Origin: Ichthyophonus hoferi
Taxonomy: Eukaryota; Opisthokonta; Ichthyosporea; Ichthyophonida; Ichthyophonidae
NCBI GenBank assembly: GCA_002751075.1
Contig: NAOQ01000225.1
Coordinates: 9,557-73,556 of the forward strand
DNA: 64,000 bases
Reading direction: 5' to 3'
Position 1 is the stretch's first letter, and each line of letters starts with the position of its first letter. The position numbers were made by a program, and so were the translations under genes. The notes beneath the pieces are model-generated. The model ran no database searches and was not told where the DNA came from. It saw nothing but the letters and a program-made list of their open reading frames with translations. Below are positions 24,201 through 35,639 of the stretch, piece by piece.

Positions 24201-26901
24201 TACTTATCTACTATTAATATATATACATGCATTGATCTTTTTCTGCGACTAATACATACATTTATTGATATTTATTGTTATCTACGATATATATATAGTA
24301 TAAATATTACATATTGTACATTATATATAGTTCTTATTTTTCCTACTAATTCTTATTTATTTATACTAACCCGAAGCTTTCAGATCACACTGCCGCTCTT
24401 CATCTCTGCCAAAACTACCAATCATTGATTAGACATGGGTGTATAGATGCAACCATTGAACAGGTATGCGATTAATATGCTTGAGTGATTGTATCATTAT
24501 GAATGTGCTGGAGGATCAGCTGTTTTGGCATATGTATGTTTGTATCTATGTAGTTATATACATGCTTATATATGTATTTTGTATATGGTTTTATGTACTA
24601 TTGATTTTATTTTCTAGCCACTGATTGGCTTCATGTGTCAAGTGATTAATTCAGGTGCACTTATTGGATTATTGGATTGGAATTAATTTATTTCCTAAAA
24701 GGCTCTTACTCACTGGTTTATATTTATAGATATTTATATATATATACCTAGCTATAACCTTTAATCCTAAATATTTTGACTCTATTTGTCGGATATAACC
24801 CTAGAGATGGGTTAATTCAGAAGTAACTTACGTAATTATCCTACAGAAAGCGTTACAGACTAGAATTGATGCAACGGAAAAGAAAGCACTAATGGCCATG
24901 GAATTGTTTGGAAAACATGAACGGCAATTGTTAAGTGTGGCGTCAGATATTAGAGAAGGTAGGATGATGATCTAGTGTATTCTGTTGTTTTGTACTGTAT
25001 GGTATTTTATTGTATTTTATTGTATTGTATTGTATTGTATTATATTATGTGGTATTATATTGCATTTTATTGCAGTGCAATGCGTTGCATTATATTCTAT
25101 TTTACTGTAGTATATCATACTACATTATACAATATTATATAATTTTAATGTTGTATTAGATTGTATTATATATTATTTGAATACATACATGCTATCATGC
25201 TAATACTATAATATTGTTATACTATTATATTATTATACAACCATACTGTCATCCCACTATGCACCCACGTAATCTTTGAGGACATTCCCATTCTCTCTCT
25301 TTTTGCACCCTCTATTTTGTTTGGTAACTTTTAGATACATACACATCCCGTGGTTCTGTTTACTATCCTTTTTCTGTATTTCAACACAAGTGTCATGTAT
25401 TGGGTTTATCCTATGGGGAAGGCCGTAATAATCTGANNNNNNNNNNNNNNNNNNNNNNNNNNNNNNNNNNNNNNNNNNNNNNNNNNNNNNNNNNNNNNNN
25501 NNNNNNNNNNNNNNNNNNNNNNNNNNNNNNNNNNNNNNNNNNNNNNNNNNNNNNNNNNNNNNNNNNNNNNNNNNNNNNNNNNNNNNNNNNNNNNNNNNNN
25601 NNNNNNNNNNNNNNNNNNNNNNNNNNNNNNNNNNNNNNNNNNNNNNNNNNNNNNNNNNNNNNNNNNNNNNNNNNNNNNNNNNNNNNNNNNNNNNNNNNNN
25701 NNNNNNNNNNNNNNNNNNNNNNNNNNNNNNNNNNNNNNNNNNNNNNNNNNNNNNNNNNNNNNNNNNNNNNNNNNNNNNNNNNNNNNNNNNNNNNNNNNNN
25801 NNNNNNNNNNNNNNNNNNNNNNNNNNNNNNNNNNNNNNNNNNNNNNNNNNNNNNNNNNNNNNNNNNNNNNNNNNNNNNNNNNNNNNNNNNNNNNNNNNNN
25901 NNNNNNNNNNNNNNNNNNNNNNNNNNNNNNNNNNNNNNNNNNNTTTGGTAACTTTTAGATACATACACATCCCGTGGTTCTGTTTACTATCCTTTTTCTG
26001 TATTTCAACACAAGTGTCATGTATTGGGTTTATCCTATGGGGAAGGCCGTAATAATTACTGGGCCTCCTATAGGATCATGATTGTACTAGTTTGATTATG
26101 TGTCTTCGATCTAATTTTAGTAGCTTACGTGTTTGCTCTGTGTATGTAACTAAAGTGAAAATAGACCTACTGACGCCGGACATCAGACAAGGGTTTTAAT
26201 TTCTCTTCTATATTCTAGATTGCTTGTTGAAAGTAGTCAGGATAAGTACTCCCTCTGATTAGAGAGGTGAAGTTAATTAAAACAGCTATTAAACGATAGC
26301 TGACAACAAGCATGCTGCCTTTTCTTTCTCTCTTTCCCTTTCCCTTCAGTACATACTATAGGTAAAGCACTATGGCAGGTTAGAAATCAGGCCTTTCGCT
26401 TGATGGAAGCAATGGAAAAGATTAATCGAGTATTACCTGAGGGAACTAGAATGAAGGTGTGTATGTTACTGTAAGACATGCTATGCAAAAAGGAATGTAA
26501 CTACCTATATATTGCTGTGTTGTATAGTATGGATTAATTGGGTTATTCTAATACAACTATGTAACTAATTAAGGTGGCTGTTGTACTATATAGAAATGCA
26601 CATAAACAAACGTGTTGTATTATGCATACATACATACGCACATACACATATGACTGAAACCTTAAATTTAACTATCACCTGCATTGGCTCTATCTATTCC
26701 AGCGACCATACCAACCCGTACGACGTCATACACCTCTTTATCTCTCCTTAATTCTCACTATATTTTTTAATTTTTAAAATTTTATTGCAGGAATTTCAAT
26801 GGAATATACTCCCACAAGGGACTGATATTAAAATAGATTTAGCTGTGCAGCGACAAATCACCGAGACGAAGCAACAGTTAATCGTACAGCAGCAGCAATG
26901 A
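21232..26901 (+). CDS. BORCS5: BORC complex subunit 5 (myrlysin), 11 coding exons
   Basis: Coding exons are 21232-21234, 21385-21434, 21830-21905, 22127-22153, 22809-22902, 23306-23409, 23926-24010, 24384-24463, 24847-24958, 26350-26456 and 26791-26901. Every phase closes, giving 282 aa. The protein starts MGNEQSRG, a strong N-myristoylation signal matching the MGSEQS start of the human protein. The C-terminal half follows the human pattern: LHLCQNYQSL (human LQLCLRYQDH), then a long helical region, then RVLPEGTRMKEF (human SMLPEGERLEPF). In mammals BORCS5 anchors the BORC complex on lysosomes through myristate and, through ARL8 and kinesin, moves them outward. Human BORCS5 is 196 aa, so this one has about 85 extra residues, mostly in the N-terminal and middle parts. 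The C-terminal Gln run is odd. The gene contains a likely spurious N gap in its ninth coding intron. Identity rests on the two motifs and overall layout. Confidence 0.85.
21905..22090. repeat. (GTAT)n-rich tract in a BORCS5 intron
   Basis: Degenerate GTAT/TATG tetranucleotide tract of about 180 bases directly after the exon 3 donor. It gives Tyr/Ile/Cys/Met-rich pseudo-frames on both strands that are not genes. Confidence 0.8.
22235..22460. repeat. Degenerate ATATAGTAATATGATAGGAT-like tandem repeat
   Basis: Units of about 20-25 bases built from AATATAGTA and TGATAGGAT repeat some eight to ten times with drift. The long minus-strand frame over it is a product of the repeat. Confidence 0.7.
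23468..23522. repeat. (TTA)n microsatellite in a BORCS5 intron
   Basis: Near-perfect TTA triplet run with a few single-base changes, just downstream of the exon ending at 23409. Confidence 0.85.
25320..26056. other. N gap (25437-25943) flanked by exact 113-base duplicates
   Basis: The 113 bases at 25320-25432, starting TTTGGTAACTTTTAG, recur at 25944-26056 directly after 507 Ns. Such a pattern is typical of an assembly join where overlapping contig ends were not merged. The true sequence may be shorter, with no missing bases. It lies inside a BORCS5 intron and does not affect the protein model. Confidence 0.85.
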
Positions 26902-27729
26902 TATATCTCGCTTGCACATCTACCTTGATCTAATTAGAATGATAATCCTTTATATGCAATATTAAAATTAGAATATATTGCTTTTAAAAAAAATTAAGCT
27001 CGGATGAACTAGCATTCATCCCACTATCATTGGTTTATTGCCACAATAACGAAATGCATGTGACCATTGGCTTATTAACGAACCAATAAAAATTTATTAT
27101 GATAATGTGTAAGGGATGAACAAACAAGATTTGAATAAGGGATTCTTGTTTGTTAAATTCATTGCATGTAATAAGGCTTCATGGATTGGCTATGTGATGT
27201 CACACCACTTTTAAAATGTATGTATGAAATCCAATATTATACTAAAAATAGGCTATATTAGCCATAATGCATTTATAAACAGTTAATTATTGATGGGCAG
27301 AACATATGATTCAAAACCAGTTGATTGAGTAGAATCTGGAGCATATTTAATATTTATTAATTTGTTGCATCTTATAAACCAGTAGGTTCTGGCTGTATAA
27401 TTGCAGATTTCAGGGTTACAGGTAAAGGTCTAAAATTTTATATTAGCCATTTCTAACGCAAATTTAGTATCAAAAAGGTGTCTGCATCAGTATTTAAGTC
27501 GCCCACGGGAATGAAGAATAATTTTTACATATGTAAAGCAAGTATCAATTCATTTATGAAAGAATGAAGTCGTTGAAAGTAAGGATACAGTGTGTATGTA
27601 TGTATGTATGTATATATATACTTAAGTGTACCTATATATTCTTCTTCATTCCCATTATATCATACACCATAACCCGCAGTGCATACTGATGTTAAACATA
27701 TATGCTAATACAATTCGATTAATAAAAAA
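26902..27729. other. Convergent 3' intergenic region
   Basis: The 3' ends of BORCS5 (plus) and the unknown gene (minus) face each other here. There is a candidate AATAAA on the plus strand at 27085-27090 and a (GTAT)n run near 27595-27612. No other gene was seen. Confidence 0.5.
27085..27090 (+). promoter_or_regulatory. BORCS5: Candidate polyadenylation signal of BORCS5
   Basis: AATAAA 184 bases after the stop codon, sense orientation, following an ACCAAT word. Confidence 0.4.
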
Positions 27730-30700
27730 CTAATAAAGTCGGTGAGGATGCGAGAAAGGTGTAATGTCTTTCTCTGTGAATGTCTCGGTCAATGCTTTTC
27801 CCTCAATAAGCCCGCAATCAAATGATGGCGCGTACGGTATAGGCTGGGGCAAAGAGCGTAGCGTGACATTGGGCAAATAGGATGAAGGTATATGTACCGG
27901 GAAAGGTATGTCCATCTCAAAGAAATTGGTCATATTGAGACCAAATTGATGTGTTGACAAGGGTTGTGTTTGAATTGGAGAATAGGTAGTCATGTTTTTC
28001 AACCTGTGCGTGGATAAAAATTATGAGTATAATAATAATAATAATGGTAATAGTAATATCAATAATACTAATAATAATAATAATAATAATAATACTACTT
28101 ATCATTATAGTGGCAATAACAATATTAGTAATAATAATACTAACAATAGTAATACCAGACGTAGTAGAATTAGTACTAATAACAATGATTGTTTCTATAT
28201 GAAATCATTGCATGATATATCACGTACCTTATCTCTCCCTGACTCAAACCTTCTATGATGTGTGCCGATTCATTCTCCCTAATTCTCTGTTTTATTCAAT
28301 GATCTTTAGTCAATTGTTTCCAGCTTCTCTCTATATTTCTCTTTGATACCCCTTTTTCCTTTTTAAAAAGCTTTGTAGCACAAAATAACTTAAGAATGTT
28401 TTAAGTATAAGTATCTTCTAATTATTGGTTAGTTACATGAAACCACGTATACCTGTGCTTGTATTAAATCATATATTAAGTTAAACTGACAGCCAATGTT
28501 CAGGTCCACAAATCATTTTTATATAATGCTTAGTAACACAATTGAAGATGATAACTATTGATTGATAGCTTATTCTGCTAAAATGCATTTATTAATATTC
28601 CTATAGGTCAAAGGCTTTTAATACAAGATGGGTGGTGTTTGTTTCTTGTTCTGTATACAGTTTAATATAGGGTCCATGATTTTTTGTTGCACTATTTATA
28701 AGTGGTGAGTACAAGATCAACCATCCTGTTGCAATGCTAAGTATGAGTGTATGTATGTATGTTTATACATGCCTGTAGTTGGTATATGGCTGCAGGATAG
28801 CCGCAATGAATTAATTATAAAACAATAGGTATAAACCTCACCTCATGATGCAACGGTTCGGATGTACTCTCTTTGTACTTAGTCAAGCGTTTTGGTTTAT
28901 TGGAAGTGGGTAAATCTCTGAGATTAGGATCATTCACTGGTGGATTTGGCGGGGGCTCATACGATGGGTCCAACCGCCTGTAAACCAATCTTGCATTGTG
29001 AACCGACTGTATAACAATCATATGATACATTGCCTTAATGTTATTGGGTCAATGTCATGGCAAGAGGGTAGACATTTGACAGGAGATATTAAATTCTATT
29101 ATAGAATGACACTATGACTTTTGGAAGAATAGGTGTTAAATTTACGACTCATAACATCATTGATTGGTCATTACTCTGGCTATTAATAGAGAATACGGTT
29201 GTTTATTAGATAAAGATAATACTTTAATCATTAGCATTACCAATGTTTTCAATTTAAAATTCTAATAATAGCTAAATGCAAAGATCTACAATCAATTAGC
29301 ATGAAGTACTTACCTTAGATCAACCAATTGGCTCAGTGCATCCCATTTTCCCGGAAAGTAGCCCTCGATTTTCTCCTGTCGCAATGCTGCGATTGGGTTT
29401 ATAACATGTTTTTGAAATCACCAGGGACTATAAGAGATATATACGATATTTTTCAGCTAATCAAATAGTATATAACTGCAAATAATATATTGAGTTTTTT
29501 ATTAATATTCAGGCATGGGCCAAAGAACATGTGATTATGCTTCAATTGTTCTCCTAATATAATACCATCATGTTATATTTAAACTAATAACACTGTACCA
29601 GCATACAGAACTGTGGTATTTTTGGAGTCCTATTGGCTAACTCCTCGCGCCGGATATTTATGGTTGCCAATTAGTATGCAAAGATATCCTAATAGGAACA
29701 GTGGATTGGCGGGAAATACCTGTGGTAGATGAGTGGAACTCGTCTAGAAGTGGACCAATAAGAGGCATCCATTGGGGTAAAGCCTAGTAGCGTGTATGTA
29801 TGTGTGTGTATGTATATATAATATATATGTAAGTGATTCTTATTGTTGTCGTCCATTTTGACAGTACATATAACCGTGAATGTGCTATAATATACATTTA
29901 TACGGTTGTATGTATAAATATTATATGTTAATATAATATATATATGGGTATAGGTATAAATAATATATATATATATATATATATATAAGTGTGTGATTGT
30001 GTATATTTTATATTTGAAGGTGTTGGTTAATATCATCACATGCAATGTCTCTGTTCCAATCAAAACCGTGAGGATGAAGAGTGAATGATTTGATAGGTCT
30101 GTGCGAAAATGGTAACAAGGGTTGCGTGGCAATATGAAAAGAGATAATGACTCGACAACAAGATATACCGGATCGGGCCGGGCCAGTACGGCATAAGGGG
30201 TGGAGGGTGACGTTTTCCTATTGGTGGAGACAGTGGGTCGGGGAGTAAGATCAGGAAGGTCATTACGTGTACCTGCAGGTAATTAGAATTTATAAGGTTG
30301 AATAATTGGACTCCAAGAAAATGGAAGATATTAACTGTTTCATAGTATTAGATGTGTTTTTTTTTGTAAACTTTTATATTGGAATGTATTATATGCTAAC
30401 ATATGGGTAAGGAGGGAGGGATATATTATTTAGCAACGAAGCCTTCTATAGTATGTAGGACTCTAGGACACGTGGAAATTGTGGGCCTGTATAGCTCTGG
30501 ACCTACTAAAACGATATTTGTCTTACAAAATATCTACATACACAACATAAATAACATAACTATAGTTATAAGTAGTAATTGGTTGAGGGTAAGCTATCAA
30601 TATTCTTAATTAATTATTGGGTTTTGAAGTAGTTGTCAAATATAACTACATATAAAGCGTAGGAAAAGTAGCTATAGTTATAATTGTGTAAGTAATTAAT

Positions 30701-33700
30701 GTTGGATTCTGACGTATTATATATATATATATATATAAGATGCTATATTTGGAAAGTATAAAAAGGTTCTGTCTGAGACCGATTGGAGACAGTTGGTTTT
30801 ATAGTGATATTGAATAAAGATTATAGAGATTGCATTCTAAATTTTCTGCTTGGAATGATCAGCTTCCCTCCTGAACATGGGTGAGATAATGGCTAAACAG
30901 GCTGAGATCAACAGATTATTTGGGGTATGGTTGCGTACATATAATATATTATATCTCATCATAGTATTGCATATATAATAATATTATGACTCTACCATTC
31001 TACAACAAAATAAAACATATCATATCGTATCATATGATAAGTTCCTGTAATCTAATAAATCCTACTATCTCTATATCCTACCCATACACCATTGTACCAT
31101 CAATTCACACATTTTCCTTTTTAGCCTATAATTATGGCAACATATAGTGCTGATTACGGATCAATCAAGCCTCTTACCTGTACTAGAATATGAAAAATCT
31201 CGTCTGGTGTACCAATCCTGCCTGGCCTTAGCGGATCGCTGGTGGGTCTTTGGTGAGCATACTGGATCCTATATATATATAGCCAATGAAATAAACATGT
31301 TAATGTGTTATTATATAAAAAAATAAATTTAATATTATATACTATAATGCTAACATAGGGGTTATTATATAATAATAGTATATAATAGGATATTATGTAA
31401 TATATTAACTATACCTTAATATGATATGGAGATTGAAGTGATATATGATCGAATGATGTAAAATAGTATATTATAACATAACATAATGTAATGTAATATC
31501 ATACGCGTAATATACTACAATATTTTATAACATAATACGACATAGTATATTTGATAGTGTCGATATTTCTTGCAGTAAGTACACGCTTTTGGAAGGATGT
31601 ATTATAGTAAGTATTCACATTTTATAAGTATATATATATATATATATATATACTTCATCGATTTATCATATAATCTTTTATTAAAGATGCATATGCATAT
31701 GTCTGTATGTATGTGTGCTAGTTTTAAAATATAATTTCTGTTATTATTGCAGAGTCCCGGGGTCAAGGTATATATTTTATTATTTAATATTGAGCAATCA
31801 GCAATGTAAATAATTATTTAAGTTATAAAGTTGCTGGAATTGTTCAAAGTAGTGCGTTAATATATTCCGAATAAATGCACCCTGGCCATTGCATTCTTCT
31901 TGTTTAATTGTGTATCATACAACCATCTATTGCTTTTAAAAAGGAATAATACACTTTGACATGTTAGCGTCTTCTTATACACTTATCAAAAAATATACTC
32001 AAAATTAATTTTTATTTTGATTGGCACTTTAGTGTCTTAGCAAGGACTATATCTGATAGATGATTGGAAAAAGATCATGTCTTAAGGAACTATTAAATGA
32101 AAGTTACATTTTTATTGATAGGGAAACAGTATCAACCTCTTTTATAGCTTTATAGTGTGTAAAAGGTGACGATCTTTGAAATTGGGGTCAAGTTCTTTAA
32201 TCTTCATCTTAAAACACACTGTGAACTTCCTCCTACCTTGTTTATAGCATGCTTAGAAGTTCCATTCTGGTTGAATGATGACCCTTGCCAATTATTTATT
32301 ATTAATAATTACATAACATATTTATAATAATTAAAAAAGTTAAAAAATGAAGTTATATATATATATATAGCTATAATTATATATATTCATTAAAAATTAT
32401 ACTAACCACAATAAATAAAATATACGTCTTTTCATTAATCATATGTATATATATTCAAATTTTATTATTGCCATTTAACGCTTGTATATTTAATTCTACC
32501 TTTAAATAATAATATATATGTATTTATATATCTTAAGCCAATCACTGTTGTTAACTAAAGAGTATATTTAAACATCAAAATAAAACTTCATATTAGAATA
32601 AACATTTGATGGTGATAATTATATTTTTTTTATAATTATTTATACCAATAACAGCTATATATTAAATTCATTATATACCTTTTACATCTGACCAATAATG
32701 AAAATAAAATTCTTTATTGTCAGGAAATATCTATATAAATAAACCAATCCTTTATCAAAATACTTATTGGATGATTGTAAATTTGACAAATTATTTTGAA
32801 ACTAAGATGATGGGTTATAGTTAAGAGGAGAGAGAGGGAATAGTAGGCCTGCTATAATATAGTAACTAATAAGTTTATATGATTGGATGTTTAAAAGGAA
32901 ACATTATATTAAATAAATGAATCTTCGTCATATATGGCAATCATTTTATTAATAATTGACTTATCATTACAGATTCAAGTGTATATACAAATATGATGAT
33001 ATGTGATATGCATGTATAATAGCTTGTATGATAACTTGAAAATATGCATATATATAGATACCCGTATTGACGCCGATATACTGTGACTCTACCTTACCTT
33101 TACTAACTTCACGGTGTATGGTATTGGTAATAGTCCCTCTATCAAATAATCCCAATTTTCTTTGGCTAACCTTGAGCTAGGGAGTACAAATAATATAAAA
33201 GACAGGAAGAGAAAAAGAGAATACGAGAAAGAGAGAATGAGAAAAAACAATAACCCAATCTAGAAAGATATATATATGGTGAAAAAGAAACATAAAATGA
33301 AGTAAGACAATACTGCGTTTAAATGTAGCTTTTCTCAACTATATAAGAGAAATATATTATAATAAGATGATATGAAGCCATGTCAGAAAGACTAGTTTAT
33401 TATGTTGGTTACTATTATTATTATTATTATCATTATTGCATTATTTTATTTTATTTAGCCGAAACATGTACATATAACTATATATATCTTCCCAAATAGG
33501 AAATAGATTAATGTATGATAGGTCCTACCCCGTCTTGTTGGCGGGCTCGCCTTGCTTTTGCAGCTTTAGCTAACCAATCATGTACCTATAATTTCAAGGG
33601 ATATAGTTCAATAACCTATCGTGCAGTTTATATAGGTGATAATAATTAAATTATTCATTTCTGATGCACTCATAATTGCATACATACATATACAGTTATA

Positions 33701-35639
33701 TATATATACAAAACACCATTGTTTGAATATGATTATCTATACATTTATAGTGAGAGATAAATAACTGTGTGAAACATAAAAACATAATACTAATTGCAAA
33801 CCCACAGACATATGTAGTAGCACAAACACACATATATAAACATAACTGCATGGCTGCATGTTTATATCAAAATGCCTATGTACGTATTGTTTTCTATATA
33901 TATATATATATATCTTATTTCCCTACACCCTATCAACACTGCAATATATTCATCTTTCATAATGTAAAATAATATGTAGCTATACACAAAGAGGCATGAC
34001 ACCAAGCCCTTCCAGTGACCAATTAGTCCTAGTTGTCAGGTTGCTATGGAAACACATGCAGACCAAAATAATTATATTGGTAGCAACCGAATCAATATTA
34101 TAAAATATTTTAGTATCACTATTTCTCTCTCATATATTCCTTTCAGTTTATTGTAGTTATTTTTATTTTTTATACATCGTACCATAGATTTTGCACCGCG
34201 TTTTGGTGAGGATTGATTTGGTACTATATTATTTCTAATGTTTTGTTGTCGATTGTGGGACCTCTGAGCAGGAAGTGTTCTCTTATCACCTCCTTTCTGA
34301 AGGTAGTAATAATGATATCAGATTAGCCAGAAATATATAGTGATGATATCAAAGGCACGCTTAGAGTCATTTGTTTCCCGCGATAACCTACAAAGAAATG
34401 GTTGCCTCGCTTTTAAAAGTCTAATATAAATGGATCTTTACTCACATGTGGTAAGTGGGACTAATTGCACAAAGTCTTTTCTAGTATTTTTAGGCATTAC
34501 CCTTGTAACTCCTTTGACTAATAATTTAATTGGAGTTATTATATAAAATCTATTGCCAATAAATTCTGTTTTAATTGACAGAAATAATATATATATATAT
34601 ATAAGCATGTTCTTTCAGTTTTTTTATGAGGATTAGATGGTTACATAAAGACCTTTTATTCCTGAATTGATTGTAATTTATGCATTACGTCACATTTAGT
34701 TCACAGGCCAATATCACAGCCAACAGCAATGCTCCATCGTGTGATGGTGTCAGGCAATAACATGCTGCTGAATATATATATATATATACATAAATAATAT
34801 ATAGCCATGTATTATACTCGAAACCCATTCCACATCAAGATAATAACCTACCGCCAGATCAAAGTGATCACCCAGGTAGCCACCTTTTCGACTATCTCTT
34901 AAATTATACTTACTATGATGATGATTGTTATATCTGTAGTCATGTCGTTGTCTTTCCATCTGTAAATGTCAGATTGTTCCAGTGTCAAGTCTTAATGATA
35001 AAAATATACTTTGTTGTCTTTATTTCATTTTATTTTACTTCATTTAGTGTTTTACCATTGTGTTACTAACCCATTTAAACTATTTTAAACTTAAGCACCC
35101 TATCTGTACATACCCTGACCCTATATTTACGTTACGCAATCTATCTTTAATTTACTTCCTCCTTCCATATTTCTTAATTCTGTCTGTTGGTTGAATATTT
35201 CAGTGAGACTGAAGAGCAATATTTTTATATGTAACTATGTAACTATTCCTTATTTGCAATTGTTAGCTGTTATCTAAACCGGATGAGATAACAGTCATAA
35301 TATAGTCAGATACTAACTATATCGTAGTGAAATAATAACTATAGCATAGTAAGATATTAATTATAAAAAGGCAAAATAATAATTATAGCACAGTGGAATA
35401 CTAACCCCTAAGTATGATAATAACTACAATCTTAACTGTAATTAACAACAGCAATATATATACCTTTACTTTGTCTCGTTGTTTCTGCCGTGGTTTGTGG
35501 TGTCCAAAATTTAATCTTTTTGGTTTATTCTCCTGTGTTTTTAGTTTATTCTCTTCCTCTTCATTAGAAGATAATGGCAACGGAACATGATCCACAATAC
35601 CATCACAATGCAGCCCCCCGCTTTTTTTTGGCGGGGGAA
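27730..35639 (-). CDS. Unrecognised basic protein, at least 11 exons, 5' end unresolved
   Basis: Minus-strand exons with closing phases are 35639-35464, 34959-34852, 34296-34225, 33585-33529, 33176-33098, 31261-31178, 30272-30169, 29783-29720, 29386-29314, 28977-28837 (or -28842) and 28003-27730, about 410 aa. The N-terminal half is basic and probably disordered (EEEENK, KPKRLNFGHHKPRQKQRDK, a His-rich NNHHHS stretch). A Lys/Arg/Ala helix follows (VHDWLAKAAKARRARQQDG), then RKLGLFDRGTITNTIHREV. A more ordered part comes next (LPQWMPLIGPLLDEFHSS, GYFPGKWDALSQLVDLRRLD), and then a Pro-rich region (YEPPPNPPVND). I do not recognise the family. No membrane segment or enzyme motif is visible. The first exon shown starts in phase 1, so another exon with the true start must lie upstream. 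The last exon can be entered in two frames (see the donor entry). Exon calls rest on phase and splice sites only. Confidence 0.6.
28028..28165. repeat. (AAT)n tract beside the last exon of the unknown gene
   Basis: AAT triplet run with interruptions, starting about 25 bases beyond the acceptor of the last exon (28003). It produces Asn-rich and Ile-rich pseudo-frames. Confidence 0.85.
28832..28846 (-). promoter_or_regulatory. Two competing splice donors 5 bases apart
   Basis: At the end of exon 28977 the minus strand reads GAG-GTGAG-GTTTAT. The strong donor (GTGAGG, exon end 28842) puts the last exon in a frame that stops at 27917 after 28 residues. The weak donor (GTTTAT, exon end 28837) gives a 91-residue tail ending at 27730. 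The long tail looks more like protein, with alternating Pro, Phe and Asn. Confidence 0.55.
29955..29988. repeat. (AT)n microsatellite in an intron
   Basis: AT dinucleotide run of about 30 bases between the exons at 29720-29783 and 30169-30272. Confidence 0.8.
31633..31662. repeat. (TA)n microsatellite in an intron
   Basis: TA run of about 30 bases in the long intron 31262-33097 of the unknown gene. The rest of that intron (31663-33097) is AT-rich with no recognisable exon on either strand. Confidence 0.8.
35614..35637. repeat. GC-rich hairpin with T-rich loop
   Basis: CCCCCGC and GCGGGGG arms enclose TTTTTTTTG. This is a strikingly GC-rich palindrome in AT-rich DNA, sitting at the 5' end of the first recognised exon of the unknown gene, where it would encode PPPKKSGG. 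It may be part of the exon or mark the intron/exon edge. Confidence 0.6.

Noticed and set aside
30881-31254. Plus-strand gene beginning MGEIMAKQAEINRLFG with a second exon reading LEYEKSRLVYQSCLALADRW
   Set aside because: The splice phases do not match, and the second piece is the antisense shadow of a minus-strand exon (31261-31178) whose phases fit the unknown gene on both sides.
15943-34790. TA and TATA runs as promoters
   Set aside because: They are ordinary microsatellites spread through introns and spacers, with no consistent position relative to gene starts.
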